From NCBI GenBank assembly GCA_019420505.1, contig JAHZHC010000022.1:1-38430 (forward strand): a DNA stretch of 38,430 nt, given 5' to 3'. Below are positions 32,008 to 38,430 of the stretch, piece after piece. The DNA comes from Ruminococcus sp. (GTDB taxonomy: Bacteria > Bacillota > Clostridia > Oscillospirales > Ruminococcaceae). Numbering within the stretch: the first letter of the stretch is position 1; every line of letters starts with the position of its first letter. The notes under the pieces are model-generated. The model had not been told where the DNA came from. It did not search any database and worked only from the letters and a program-made list of their open reading frames with translations. The position numbers were made by a program, and so were the translations under genes.

Positions 32008-33276
32008 ATGAAGAATTTTGAAGGATATAAATATATAGAAGGCGGAGTATGCGCCTCAAAGGGTTTTAAAGCCAGCGGAGTATATTGCGGAATAAAAAAA
32101 TCCGATGCTCCTGACGGAAATGAAAGTCCCTTGAATAAGAAAAATGATATAGCTCTTGTTGTTTCAGACGTTATGTGTAATGCCGCCGCTGTTTATACTC
32201 AGAATAAAGTTAAAGGCGCACCAATTATAGTTACAAAGAAAAACCTTAATGCTACTGGCGGAAAAGCACAAGCGGTTATTGTCAATTCAAAGAACGCTAA
32301 TACATGTAATGCTGACGGTGAGCAAAAAGCTGAAAAAATGTGTCAGCTTACAGCCAATGCGCTTAATATAAAGCCTGAAGAAGTTATTGTCGCTTCAACA
32401 GGTGTAATAGGACAGGTTTTGCCTATCGAACCCATTGAAAAGGCTGTGCCAAAGCTTGTTTTAGGACTTTGCGTATGCGGAAATGAGGATGCAGCAACCG
32501 CTATAATGACTACCGATACAGTAAAAAAAGAAGTTGCCGTTGAATTTGAAATTGACGGAAGAACCTGTCACTTAGGCGGTATGGCTAAAGGAAGCGGCAT
32601 GATCCACCCAAACATGGCAACTACGCTTAATTTTATTACAACAGATTGCGCCGTTTCAAAAAACATGCTCCAAAAAGCTTTGAGCGAAGTTGTGAAAATT
32701 ACATATAACTGCCTGTCCGTAGACGGCGACCAGTCCACAAATGATATGGTAGCGCTCATGGCAAACGGAATGGCCGGAAATAAAGAAATTACCGAACCCG
32801 ATACTAATTTTGAAGCGTTTAAACAGGCTCTATATATTGTAATGATGAATATGACAAGAATGCTCGCTAAAGACGGCGAAGGCGCTTCAAAATTGCTTGA
32901 ATGCACTGTTTCCGGAGCTGACGACCTTGATACTGCAATAATAGTTGCCAAAAGCGTTATATGCTCTCCCCTGTTCAAATGTGCTATGTTCGGTGCAGAC
33001 GCTAACTGGGGCAGAATATTATGTGCAGTAGGCTATGCCGATGCTGATTTTGATATAAATAAGGTTTCAGTTTCACTTTCATCAAAAGCAGGTAAAATAT
33101 ACGTTTGTGAAAATGGATCAGGCATTGAATTTTCCGAAGATGAAGCAAAAAAAGTATTGCTTGAAGATGAAATTCAAATTAACATTTCTATCGGAGAAGG
33201 CGAATATTCTGCCACCGCATGGGGTTGTGACCTGACCTATGACTATGTTAAAATCAACGGAGATTACCGTAGCTGA
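32008..33276 (+). CDS. argJ: Bifunctional glutamate N-acetyltransferase/amino-acid acetyltransferase ArgJ
   Basis: ArgJ transfers the acetyl group from N-acetylornithine to glutamate, and the bifunctional form also uses acetyl-CoA. The precursor cuts itself at an Ala-Thr bond within HPNMATTLNF (Ala204/Thr205), and Thr becomes the nucleophile. The preceding GGMAKGSGMI motif is intact. Its 422 aa are slightly longer than usual. Bifunctional status is suggested by the absence of argA, but cannot be proven from the sequence. It is 14 bp downstream of the YbaK gene and has an AGAGG site. Confidence 0.96.
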   Translation: MKNFEGYKYIEGGVCASKGFKASGVYCGIKKSDAPDGNESPLNKKNDIALVVSDVMCNAAAVYTQNKVKGAPIIVTKKNLNATGGKAQAVIVNSKNANTCNADGEQKAEKMCQLTANALNIKPEEVIVASTGVIGQVLPIEPIEKAVPKLVLGLCVCGNEDAATAIMTTDTVKKEVAVEFEIDGRTCHLGGMAKGSGMIHPNMATTLNFITTDCAVSKNMLQKALSEVVKITYNCLSVDGDQSTNDMVALMANGMAGNKEITEPDTNFEAFKQALYIVMMNMTRMLAKDGEGASKLLECTVSGADDLDTAIIVAKSVICSPLFKCAMFGADANWGRILCAVGYADADFDINKVSVSLSSKAGKIYVCENGSGIEFSEDEAKKVLLEDEIQINISIGEGEYSATAWGCDLTYDYVKINGDYRS

Positions 33277-33294
33277 TCGTGAGGCGAGAATAAA

Positions 33295-33735
33295 ATGAAG
33301 ATAAGAGTGATGACTGCCAAGGATTACGATAAGGTCTACAAGCTTTGGATAAATACCAAGGGTATGGGACTCAATAATCTGGACGACAGCTATGAGGGCA
33401 TTAACAGATTTCTTGAAAGAAATCCCAAAACCTGTTTTGTTGCTGAAGAAAAGGAAGAAATTATCGGTGTGATAATTGCAGGACACGACGGCAGACGTGG
33501 TTATATTTACCATACAGCCGTTTCGGAAAAACTCCGACGCCAAGGCATAGGCACAAGTCTTGTGGAAAGTGCTATGTCTGCACTGAAGTCTGAAGGAATA
33601 AAAAAATGTGCGCTGGTGGTTTTTGATAGAAACGAGGGCGGAAACAAATTTTGGCAAAAATCCGGTTTTTGTGAAAGAACAGATCTGGTTTATCGTAATA
33701 AGGAAATAGAGAAATTGATAAGATACGATACCTGA
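33295..33735 (+). CDS. GNAT family N-acetyltransferase in the arg operon
   Basis: The 146-aa protein is a single GNAT domain. The acetyl-CoA-binding motif A is VSEKLRRQGIGTSLVESAM (the R/Q-x-x-G-x-G/A loop), after the strand with YIYHTAVSE, and the C-terminal motif B region holds FWQKSGF. It lies 18 bp after argJ and 26 bp before argB. It may make N-acetylglutamate from acetyl-CoA like short ArgA-type enzymes, or it may acetylate another molecule or protein. The first is an inference from context only. Confidence 0.88.
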   Translation: MKIRVMTAKDYDKVYKLWINTKGMGLNNLDDSYEGINRFLERNPKTCFVAEEKEEIIGVIIAGHDGRRGYIYHTAVSEKLRRQGIGTSLVESAMSALKSEGIKKCALVVFDRNEGGNKFWQKSGFCERTDLVYRNKEIEKLIRYDT

Positions 33736-33761
33736 TATTTTATAAAAAAGGAAGATGAAAA

Positions 33762-34619
33762 ATGGAAATAAGCAATAATATAAGAAGTCAGATACTTATT
33801 GACGCTCTGCCCTATATTCAAAAATATCATAATAAAATTATTGTGGTAAAATACGGCGGTAATGCTATGACAAACGATACATTAAAAGAAGCCGTAATGA
33901 GCGATATCGTGCTTCTGACCGAGGTTGGCATAAAAGTAGTCCTTGTCCATGGCGGAGGACCTGAAATAAATGCCATGCTAAAAAGAGTAGGAATTGAAAG
34001 CAGATTTATAGGCGGACTGAGATATACCGATAAAGATACTATTGATATAGTCAAAATGGTACTTACGGGAAAAGTAAATAAGGAACTTGTTTCGGCGCTA
34101 CAGCTTCACGGCGGAAAAGCTCTGGGATTGTGCGGCTGTGACGGCGAAATGATTTTAGCCGAAAAGCTTCAGGGTGATGTTGATTTGGGGTATGTAGGAG
34201 AAATAAAAAAGATAACAACAAAACCTATACTTGACGCACTGAATAATGGATATGTACCAATCATTTCTACAGTAGGTACTTCCGAAGACGGTCAGGCTTA
34301 CAATATTAATGCAGATACCGCAGCTGCAAGAATCGCTTCTTGCCTCAGAGCAGAAAACCTTATTCTAATGACGGATATTGCAGGTCTTCTTCAGGATAAA
34401 GATGATGATTCTACACTTATCCCTACAGTCAATGTCAGCGATGTTCCCTATCTCAAAAAAGCCGGCATTATAAGCGGCGGAATGATACCTAAAATCGACT
34501 GCTGCGTAGAAGCCGTAAGACGAGGCGTTAGAAAAACTTCAATTATCGACGGAAGGGTACCGCATTCCATTTTAATAGAACTGCTTACCAATGAAGGCGT
34601 TGGTACACAGTTTATGTAG
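33762..34619 (+). CDS. argB: Acetylglutamate kinase
   Basis: ArgB phosphorylates N-acetylglutamate, the committed step. The amino acid kinase fold shows VVKYGGNAM near the N-terminus, VLVHGGGPEIN near residue 65, and the C-terminal SGGMIPKIDCCVEA. An N-terminal helix (ISNNIRSQILIDALPYIQKY) precedes the core, as in arginine-sensitive hexameric forms, so feedback inhibition by arginine is likely. The length is 285 aa. GGAAGA precedes the ATG. Confidence 0.98.
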   Translation: MEISNNIRSQILIDALPYIQKYHNKIIVVKYGGNAMTNDTLKEAVMSDIVLLTEVGIKVVLVHGGGPEINAMLKRVGIESRFIGGLRYTDKDTIDIVKMVLTGKVNKELVSALQLHGGKALGLCGCDGEMILAEKLQGDVDLGYVGEIKKITTKPILDALNNGYVPIISTVGTSEDGQAYNINADTAAARIASCLRAENLILMTDIAGLLQDKDDDSTLIPTVNVSDVPYLKKAGIISGGMIPKIDCCVEAVRRGVRKTSIIDGRVPHSILIELLTNEGVGTQFM

Positions 34620-34636
34620 AGAAAGGACAGTTTAAT

Positions 34637-35815
34637 ATGAATACCATAGACAGATTTAATAAAAATGTCATGGGAACCTACGGAAGATATGATCTCGTTC
34701 TTGACAGCGGAGAAAACCGTACTGCTGTGAGCGAAAACGGCGATGAATATATCGACTTTGGTTCGGGAATAGGCACAAACAGTCTTGGTTTCTGTGATTC
34801 TGATTGGGTTGAAGCTGTTTGTTCCCAGGCAAAAAAAATACAACATACATCAAATTACTATTATACAAAAGTTCAGGCAGACTTTGCTAATAAGCTTTGT
34901 GAAGCGACCGGCTACAGTAAAATGTTTTTCGGAAATTCAGGAGCTGAAGCAAACGAATGCGCTATAAAGCTTGCAAGAAAATATAGTTTCGATAAATACG
35001 GCAAGGAAGCAAAAAGAAATATCATCATAACTTTAGTGAACAGCTTTCACGGAAGAACAATGACTACCCTTTCCGCTACAGGACAGGATGTTTTTCATAA
35101 CTACTTCTTCCCGTTCACTCCGGGATTTGTTAACGTAGAAGCTAATAATATTCAGGACTTAAAGGATAAGCTTAATGAATATGACGGTAAAATCTGTGCT
35201 GTCATGTTTGAATTTGTGCAAGGCGAGGGCGGAGTTATCCCATTGGAACAAAGCTTTGTAGATTCAATATTTGAAGAATGTGAAAAAAGAGATATTCTCA
35301 CAATAGGCGATGAAGTCCAAACCGGTATAGGAAGAACAGGAAAGCTTCTCGCTTCCGAACATTACGGCAAACAGCCAAATGTAACTACCCTTGCTAAAGG
35401 GCTTGCCGGCGGAGTTCCCATCGGTGTTTGCCTTGCAGATGAAAAATGCTGTGACGTGCTTACAAAAGGTACTCACGGTTCTACTTTCGGCGGCAATCCC
35501 ATATCATGCGCCGGAGGAAATGCAGTTTTGAATAAAGTAACAAATCCTGAGTTTCTTAGTGAAGTTATGAATAAAAGTGAGTATTTCAAGAAAAAGCTTG
35601 CAGAGATCAACGAGGTTGAAGGAATCGACGGTTTGGGACTTATGATCGGTGTAAGACTTAAAACAAAAAATGCAGCAGATGTATGCAAACTTTGCCTGGA
35701 TAACGGCTTGCTAATACTTACAGCAAAAACAAAACTCAGATTTTTACCGCCTCTTACAATAACCTATGAGGAAATTGACCAGGGATTGGAAATATTAAAA
35801 AAAGTACTTAAATAA
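34637..35815 (+). CDS. argD: Acetylornithine aminotransferase
   Basis: ArgD transfers the amino group from glutamate to N-acetylglutamate semialdehyde, giving N-acetylornithine. It is a class III PLP enzyme: Lys254 in TTLAKGLAGGVPIG forms the Schiff base, and GDEVQTGIGRTG (224-235) binds the cofactor. The 392-aa length is normal. AAAGGA precedes the ATG and it lies 17 bp after argB. Confidence 0.96.
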   Translation: MNTIDRFNKNVMGTYGRYDLVLDSGENRTAVSENGDEYIDFGSGIGTNSLGFCDSDWVEAVCSQAKKIQHTSNYYYTKVQADFANKLCEATGYSKMFFGNSGAEANECAIKLARKYSFDKYGKEAKRNIIITLVNSFHGRTMTTLSATGQDVFHNYFFPFTPGFVNVEANNIQDLKDKLNEYDGKICAVMFEFVQGEGGVIPLEQSFVDSIFEECEKRDILTIGDEVQTGIGRTGKLLASEHYGKQPNVTTLAKGLAGGVPIGVCLADEKCCDVLTKGTHGSTFGGNPISCAGGNAVLNKVTNPEFLSEVMNKSEYFKKKLAEINEVEGIDGLGLMIGVRLKTKNAADVCKLCLDNGLLILTAKTKLRFLPPLTITYEEIDQGLEILKKVLK

Positions 35816-35837
35816 ATTATAGAAAGGACCAAACAAT

Positions 35838-36746
35838 ATGAAACATCTACTTAAAATGCTTGACTTGTCCAAAGAAGAAATCATTGATATTCTTAATCTT
35901 GCCGACCAGCTTAAATACGAGGTCAAAAACGGAATTCCTCATCCAAAGCTAAAAGGAAAAACTTTAGGAATGATCTTTCAGAAATCTTCAACCCGTACAA
36001 GAGTTTCTTTTGAAACAGGTATGTATCAGCTGGGCGGTCAGGCGCTCTTTCTCTCAAACCGTGACCTCCAGATCGGTCGAGGCGAACCTGTAAAGGATAC
36101 TGCACGTGTGCTCTCACGTTACCTCGATGGAATTATGATTCGTACATTTGAACAAAAAGAGGTTGAAGACCTTGCAGAATACGGTTCTATTCCAATAATC
36201 AACGGCCTTACAGATTTTTGTCATCCATGCCAGGTGCTTGCCGACCTTATGACAATCCGTGAGTTTAAAGGTCGTTTTGATGGATTAAAAATGTGCTATA
36301 TCGGCGACGGAAACAATATGGCTAACTCACTTATCGTGGGCGGACTTAAAGTGGGAATGGAAGTATCCATTGCCTGCCCTGAGGATTATCAGCCTGCACA
36401 GGAAGTTCTTGATTTTGCTGCACAGTATGGTGACAAATTCTCAATGACAGACATTCCGTTGGAAGCAGCTAAAAATGCAGATGTGCTTTTCACAGACGTT
36501 TGGACTTCAATGGGTGAGGAAGAAGAAACCGAAAAGCGTAAAATTGCATTTGAAGGCTATCAGATCAACGATGAAATTATGGCTGTTGCTAAATCAGACG
36601 CAATGGTTCAGCATTGTCTCCCTGCTCACCGAGAAGAAGAAATTACTGAAAAAGTCTTTGAAGCTCACGCAAATGAAATTTTTGAGGAAGCTGAGAACAG
36701 ACTTCATGCTCAGAAAGCTGTAATGGTTAAGGTAATGGGCGATTAA
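35838..36746 (+). CDS. argF: Ornithine carbamoyltransferase
   Basis: ArgF makes citrulline from ornithine and carbamoyl phosphate. The carbamoyl phosphate-binding motif STRTR is at residues 51-55, HPCQ near 128, and the ornithine-binding HCLPAHREEEI near 262. It is 302 aa and complete. AAAGGA precedes the ATG. It is the last gene of the arg operon, ended by the terminator at 36792-36832. No carbamoyl phosphate synthetase gene is adjacent. Confidence 0.97.
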   Translation: MKHLLKMLDLSKEEIIDILNLADQLKYEVKNGIPHPKLKGKTLGMIFQKSSTRTRVSFETGMYQLGGQALFLSNRDLQIGRGEPVKDTARVLSRYLDGIMIRTFEQKEVEDLAEYGSIPIINGLTDFCHPCQVLADLMTIREFKGRFDGLKMCYIGDGNNMANSLIVGGLKVGMEVSIACPEDYQPAQEVLDFAAQYGDKFSMTDIPLEAAKNADVLFTDVWTSMGEEEETEKRKIAFEGYQINDEIMAVAKSDAMVQHCLPAHREEEITEKVFEAHANEIFEEAENRLHAQKAVMVKVMGD

Positions 36747-36791
36747 GACAATTTTTATTGTTTCTATGTAAAGTAATAATTATTAAAATAC

Positions 36792-36832
36792 AAACAGATA
36801 TTGACTGAAAATTGGTCAATATCTGTTTTTTT
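36792..36832 (+). terminator. Terminator of the arginine operon
   Basis: AAACAGATATTGAC (36792-36805) pairs with GTCAATATCTGTTT (36815-36828), a 14-bp perfect stem, followed by a T-run. Confidence 0.95.
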
Positions 36833-36851
36833 ATAAAAATATAAAATTTCC

Positions 36852-36881
36852 AAACATTTGTTCTTGACAAAACTAATGTTC
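36852..36881 (+). promoter_or_regulatory. Two LexA-type boxes flanking the -35 of the Y-family polymerase gene
   Basis: AAAC-N4-GTTC occurs at 36852-36863 and again at 36870-36881, with the -35 hexamer TTGACA filling the 6 bp between them. AAAC-N4-GTTC is the reverse complement of the clostridial LexA core GAAC-N4-GTTT and differs by one base from the Bacillus core GAAC-N4-GTTC. Confidence 0.65.
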
Positions 36882-36892
36882 TGTGTTATCAT
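36864..36892 (+). promoter_or_regulatory. SigA-type promoter of the Y-family polymerase gene
   Basis: TTGACA (36864-36869) and TATCAT (36887-36892) are separated by 17 bp. A start near 36899 rules out the in-frame ATG at 36858 as the start codon and disfavours the one at 36909. Confidence 0.75.
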
Positions 36893-36938
36893 AATATATG
36901 AGGAATATATGTTCGATAAAAATGAAAAGGAAATTACC

Positions 36939-38201
36939 ATGGATAAAAAAATTCTTCATGTAGATATAAATAATTGCTATGCTTCAATTGAATGTTTGTT
37001 TCACCCTGAACTTGCAGGAAAACCTGTAGCTGTGGCAGGAGAAACTGAAGAACGTCACGGCATCATATTAGCTAAAAATCAAATTGCAAAAGATTATGGC
37101 GTTAAAACCGGAGAAGTAATATGGCAGGCAAAACAAAAATGTCCTGGACTTATTACATTGAAACCTCATTATGACCGTTATCTCTCCTATTCAAAATCTG
37201 CCCATCTGATTTATGAAAGATATACTGACAGAATAGAAAGCTTTGGAATCGACGAGTGCTGGCTTGACGTAACCTGTACAAGACGTGATATAAAGGAAGT
37301 AGCCGACGAAATACGAGAAACCGTAAAAAAGGAATTGGGAATAACCGTTTCCGTAGGTGCAAGCTTTAATAAGATTTTTGCCAAGCTTGGTTCAGATATG
37401 AAAAAACCTGACGCCACAACTGTAATTACCCGTGAAAATTTCAAGGAAAAAATCTGGTGTCTTCCCGTTTCTGATTTACTTTTTGTCGGACGTTCTACTT
37501 CTAAAAAGCTGTATAATCACGGAATTTCCACTATCGGAGAACTTGCCAATACTCCATTGGGAGTACTTCAAAGCTGGCTGGGAAAGTGGGGAGAAAATCT
37601 CTATAGCTATGCCAACGGAATGGAAAACAGTGAAATTCCCCTGTTCACTGAAAGCTCTGCTCCGGTAAAAACCGTATCAAATGGAACTACTGCTTATCGT
37701 GATCTAAAAAATGACGAAGATGTCCGGATTTTGACCTTTGCCCTTGCCGAAAGTGTAGCAGCAAGACTGCGTAAAATCGGACTTAAAGCCGGCGGTGTTA
37801 CCATTTCTATAAAGGACAGTAAATTCCGCACTCATTCAAAACAGTGCACCATTAATATACCCAGTGACGACGGAAGAAATATTGCTAAAACAGCATTTGG
37901 ACTTTATAAAGAGCTTTATAACTGGAATGAAGGGATTCCTATTCGATCAATATCTGTAGGCACATTTAATCTTTATGAAAAGAATTCACCTATACAGCTT
38001 GACATCTATACCTCTCCGAAAATGATAAAACGTCGTGAAAGCCTGAATAATGCCATTGATAAATTGCGCCAAAAATACGGTTACACCTGTATAAATCAGG
38101 CAATAGTCATGGGCGACAGCGGATTTAAAAGCTTTGATGCACGATTGCATAACGAAATTCATCCTATCGGAATTTTAAAGGGCAAAAAAGCGGGAGCATA
38201 A
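36939..38201 (+). CDS. dinB: Y-family DNA polymerase (DinB/Pol IV type)
   Basis: This is a translesion DNA polymerase that copies damaged templates with low fidelity. The palm begins with HVDINNCYASIE, with catalytic Asp9 and a Tyr14 at the steric-gate position. The second catalytic pair Asp105-Glu106 is in SFGIDECWLDVT. The thumb, finger and little-finger regions follow, with HhH-like SDLLFVGRSTSKKLYNHGI. I start it at the ATG at 36939 (420 aa), 7 nt after AAAAGGA and right before the conserved core; longer frames reach into or past the promoter. It is typical DinB-like, but assignment between DinB subgroups is not certain. The LexA-type boxes suggest SOS control. Confidence 0.92.
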   Translation: MDKKILHVDINNCYASIECLFHPELAGKPVAVAGETEERHGIILAKNQIAKDYGVKTGEVIWQAKQKCPGLITLKPHYDRYLSYSKSAHLIYERYTDRIESFGIDECWLDVTCTRRDIKEVADEIRETVKKELGITVSVGASFNKIFAKLGSDMKKPDATTVITRENFKEKIWCLPVSDLLFVGRSTSKKLYNHGISTIGELANTPLGVLQSWLGKWGENLYSYANGMENSEIPLFTESSAPVKTVSNGTTAYRDLKNDEDVRILTFALAESVAARLRKIGLKAGGVTISIKDSKFRTHSKQCTINIPSDDGRNIAKTAFGLYKELYNWNEGIPIRSISVGTFNLYEKNSPIQLDIYTSPKMIKRRESLNNAIDKLRQKYGYTCINQAIVMGDSGFKSFDARLHNEIHPIGILKGKKAGA

Positions 38202-38215
38202 GCCTAAAGAGAAAA

Positions 38216-38246
38216 AATCAGACGGATTTTTCACTTCCGTCTGATT
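38216..38246. terminator. Terminator hairpin between dinB and the tRNA gene
   Basis: AATCAGACGGA (38216-38226) pairs with TCCGTCTGATT (38236-38246). The T-run is on the minus strand, so it acts best for transcription coming from the tRNA side and may also stop dinB. Confidence 0.65.
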
Positions 38247-38340
38247 GATTCTGATTAAATATTCTGTTATGTTATTCAAGGTTTGCCAGAATGGGATTTT
38301 GCCGTTCGGCAGCTATAAAACTATCCTGCAAAAATTCTTC

Positions 38341-38382
38341 ATAAAAGCAAAATTCCCGCAAACGTAGTGTTTACAGGAATTT
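38341..38382 (-). terminator. Terminator directly after tRNA-Asn
   Basis: On the minus strand a 14-bp stem with two wobble pairs (38369-38382 with 38350-38363) and a 5-nt loop begins 2 nt after the tRNA CCA end and is followed by TTGCTTTT. Confidence 0.7.
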
Positions 38383-38384
38383 GG

Positions 38385-38430
38385 TGGCTCCCCCAACTGG
38401 GCTCGAACCAGTGACATCATGATTAACAGT
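38385..38430 (-). tRNA. tRNA-Asn (GTT), 3' part, cut by the right edge
   Basis: Read on the minus strand this gives the anticodon loop CTGTTAA with anticodon GTT (38425-38427), the 3' half of the anticodon stem, the variable loop, the T arm (stem ACTGG/CCAGT around TTCGAGC), the acceptor 3' strand TGGGGGA, discriminator G and an encoded CCA (38385-38387). The 5' half lies beyond the window. Confidence 0.93.

Noticed and set aside
32568..32978. Minus-strand 136-codon frame opposite argJ
   Set aside because: Fully inside argJ, which has all its family motifs; no ribosome binding site.
33118..33657. Minus-strand 179-codon frame opposite argJ and the GNAT gene
   Set aside because: It spans two well-supported genes on the other strand and shows no family motif; shadow of their codon pattern.
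1..38430. Search for mobile elements, CRISPR arrays, prophage or toxin-antitoxin pairs
   Set aside because: No transposase, integrase, regularly spaced repeat array or small paired toxin/antitoxin genes were seen; the window is housekeeping in nature.

Overview
The window reads as a chromosomal housekeeping segment of a low-GC, endospore-forming Firmicute of the class Clostridia. The gene set (spoIIGA-sigE-sigG, hrcA-grpE-dnaK-dnaJ with a CIRCE operator, ackA, tmcAL, a one-piece arginine operon) and the many small uncharacterised proteins would fit an Oscillospiraceae/Ruminococcus-like lineage. That placement is inferred from protein style, not from a search. I see no phage genes, transposases, integrases, CRISPR arrays or rRNA. 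The only RNA gene is a tRNA-Asn cut by the right edge.

Layout. 1-4.6 kb: a possible gene start at the left edge, a 74-aa hypothetical protein and tmcAL (all minus), then ackA and a NifX-like metal-cluster protein (plus), then a minus-strand pair, an ECF-like sigma factor and a DUF2461 gene. 5.5-11.8 kb (minus): an acyl-ACP thioesterase, a four-helix-bundle-like protein, and the heat-shock operon hrcA-grpE-dnaK-dnaJ behind a SigA promoter and CIRCE. 12.2-17.3 kb (plus): a secreted NlpC/P60 peptidase, a nucleotidyltransferase with a cyclophilin, and leuC-Dabb-leuD, with a 57-aa membrane protein on the minus strand at 14.8-15.0 kb. 17.4-18.6 kb (minus): a HAD phosphatase and a 4HBT thioesterase. 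18.8-23.8 kb (plus): DUF951-prfA-sua5-coaE-lytic transglycosylase-M18 aminopeptidase, tightly packed. 23.9-26.4 kb: the sporulation cluster spoIIGA-sigE-sigG. 26.5-27.0 kb (minus): a flavin reductase. 27.4-36.8 kb: argG-argH-(membrane protein)-argC-(YbaK)-argJ-(GNAT)-argB-argD-argF, ended by a strong terminator. 36.9-38.2 kb: a Y-family polymerase; then tRNA-Asn on the minus strand.

How the parts work together. The arg genes cover glutamate to arginine with ArgJ recycling the acetyl group, so no argA is strictly needed; carAB is not in the window. leuCD supply isopropylmalate isomerase, but leuA and leuB are elsewhere. spoIIGA processes pro-SigE in the mother cell and sigG is the late forespore sigma factor.

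There is no obvious undescribed defence or mobile system here. The most interesting signals are regulatory and are read directly from the DNA: two LexA-type boxes that exactly bracket the -35 element of the Y-family polymerase gene; two WalR-type direct repeats upstream of the NlpC/P60 gene; a second, degenerate CIRCE overlapping the perfect one; a SigF-type promoter before sigG and a long-spacer Spo0A-type promoter before spoIIGA; and a structured argG-argH spacer with mutually exclusive pairings. Three unrelated conserved genes are built into the arg operon and one into the leu operon.
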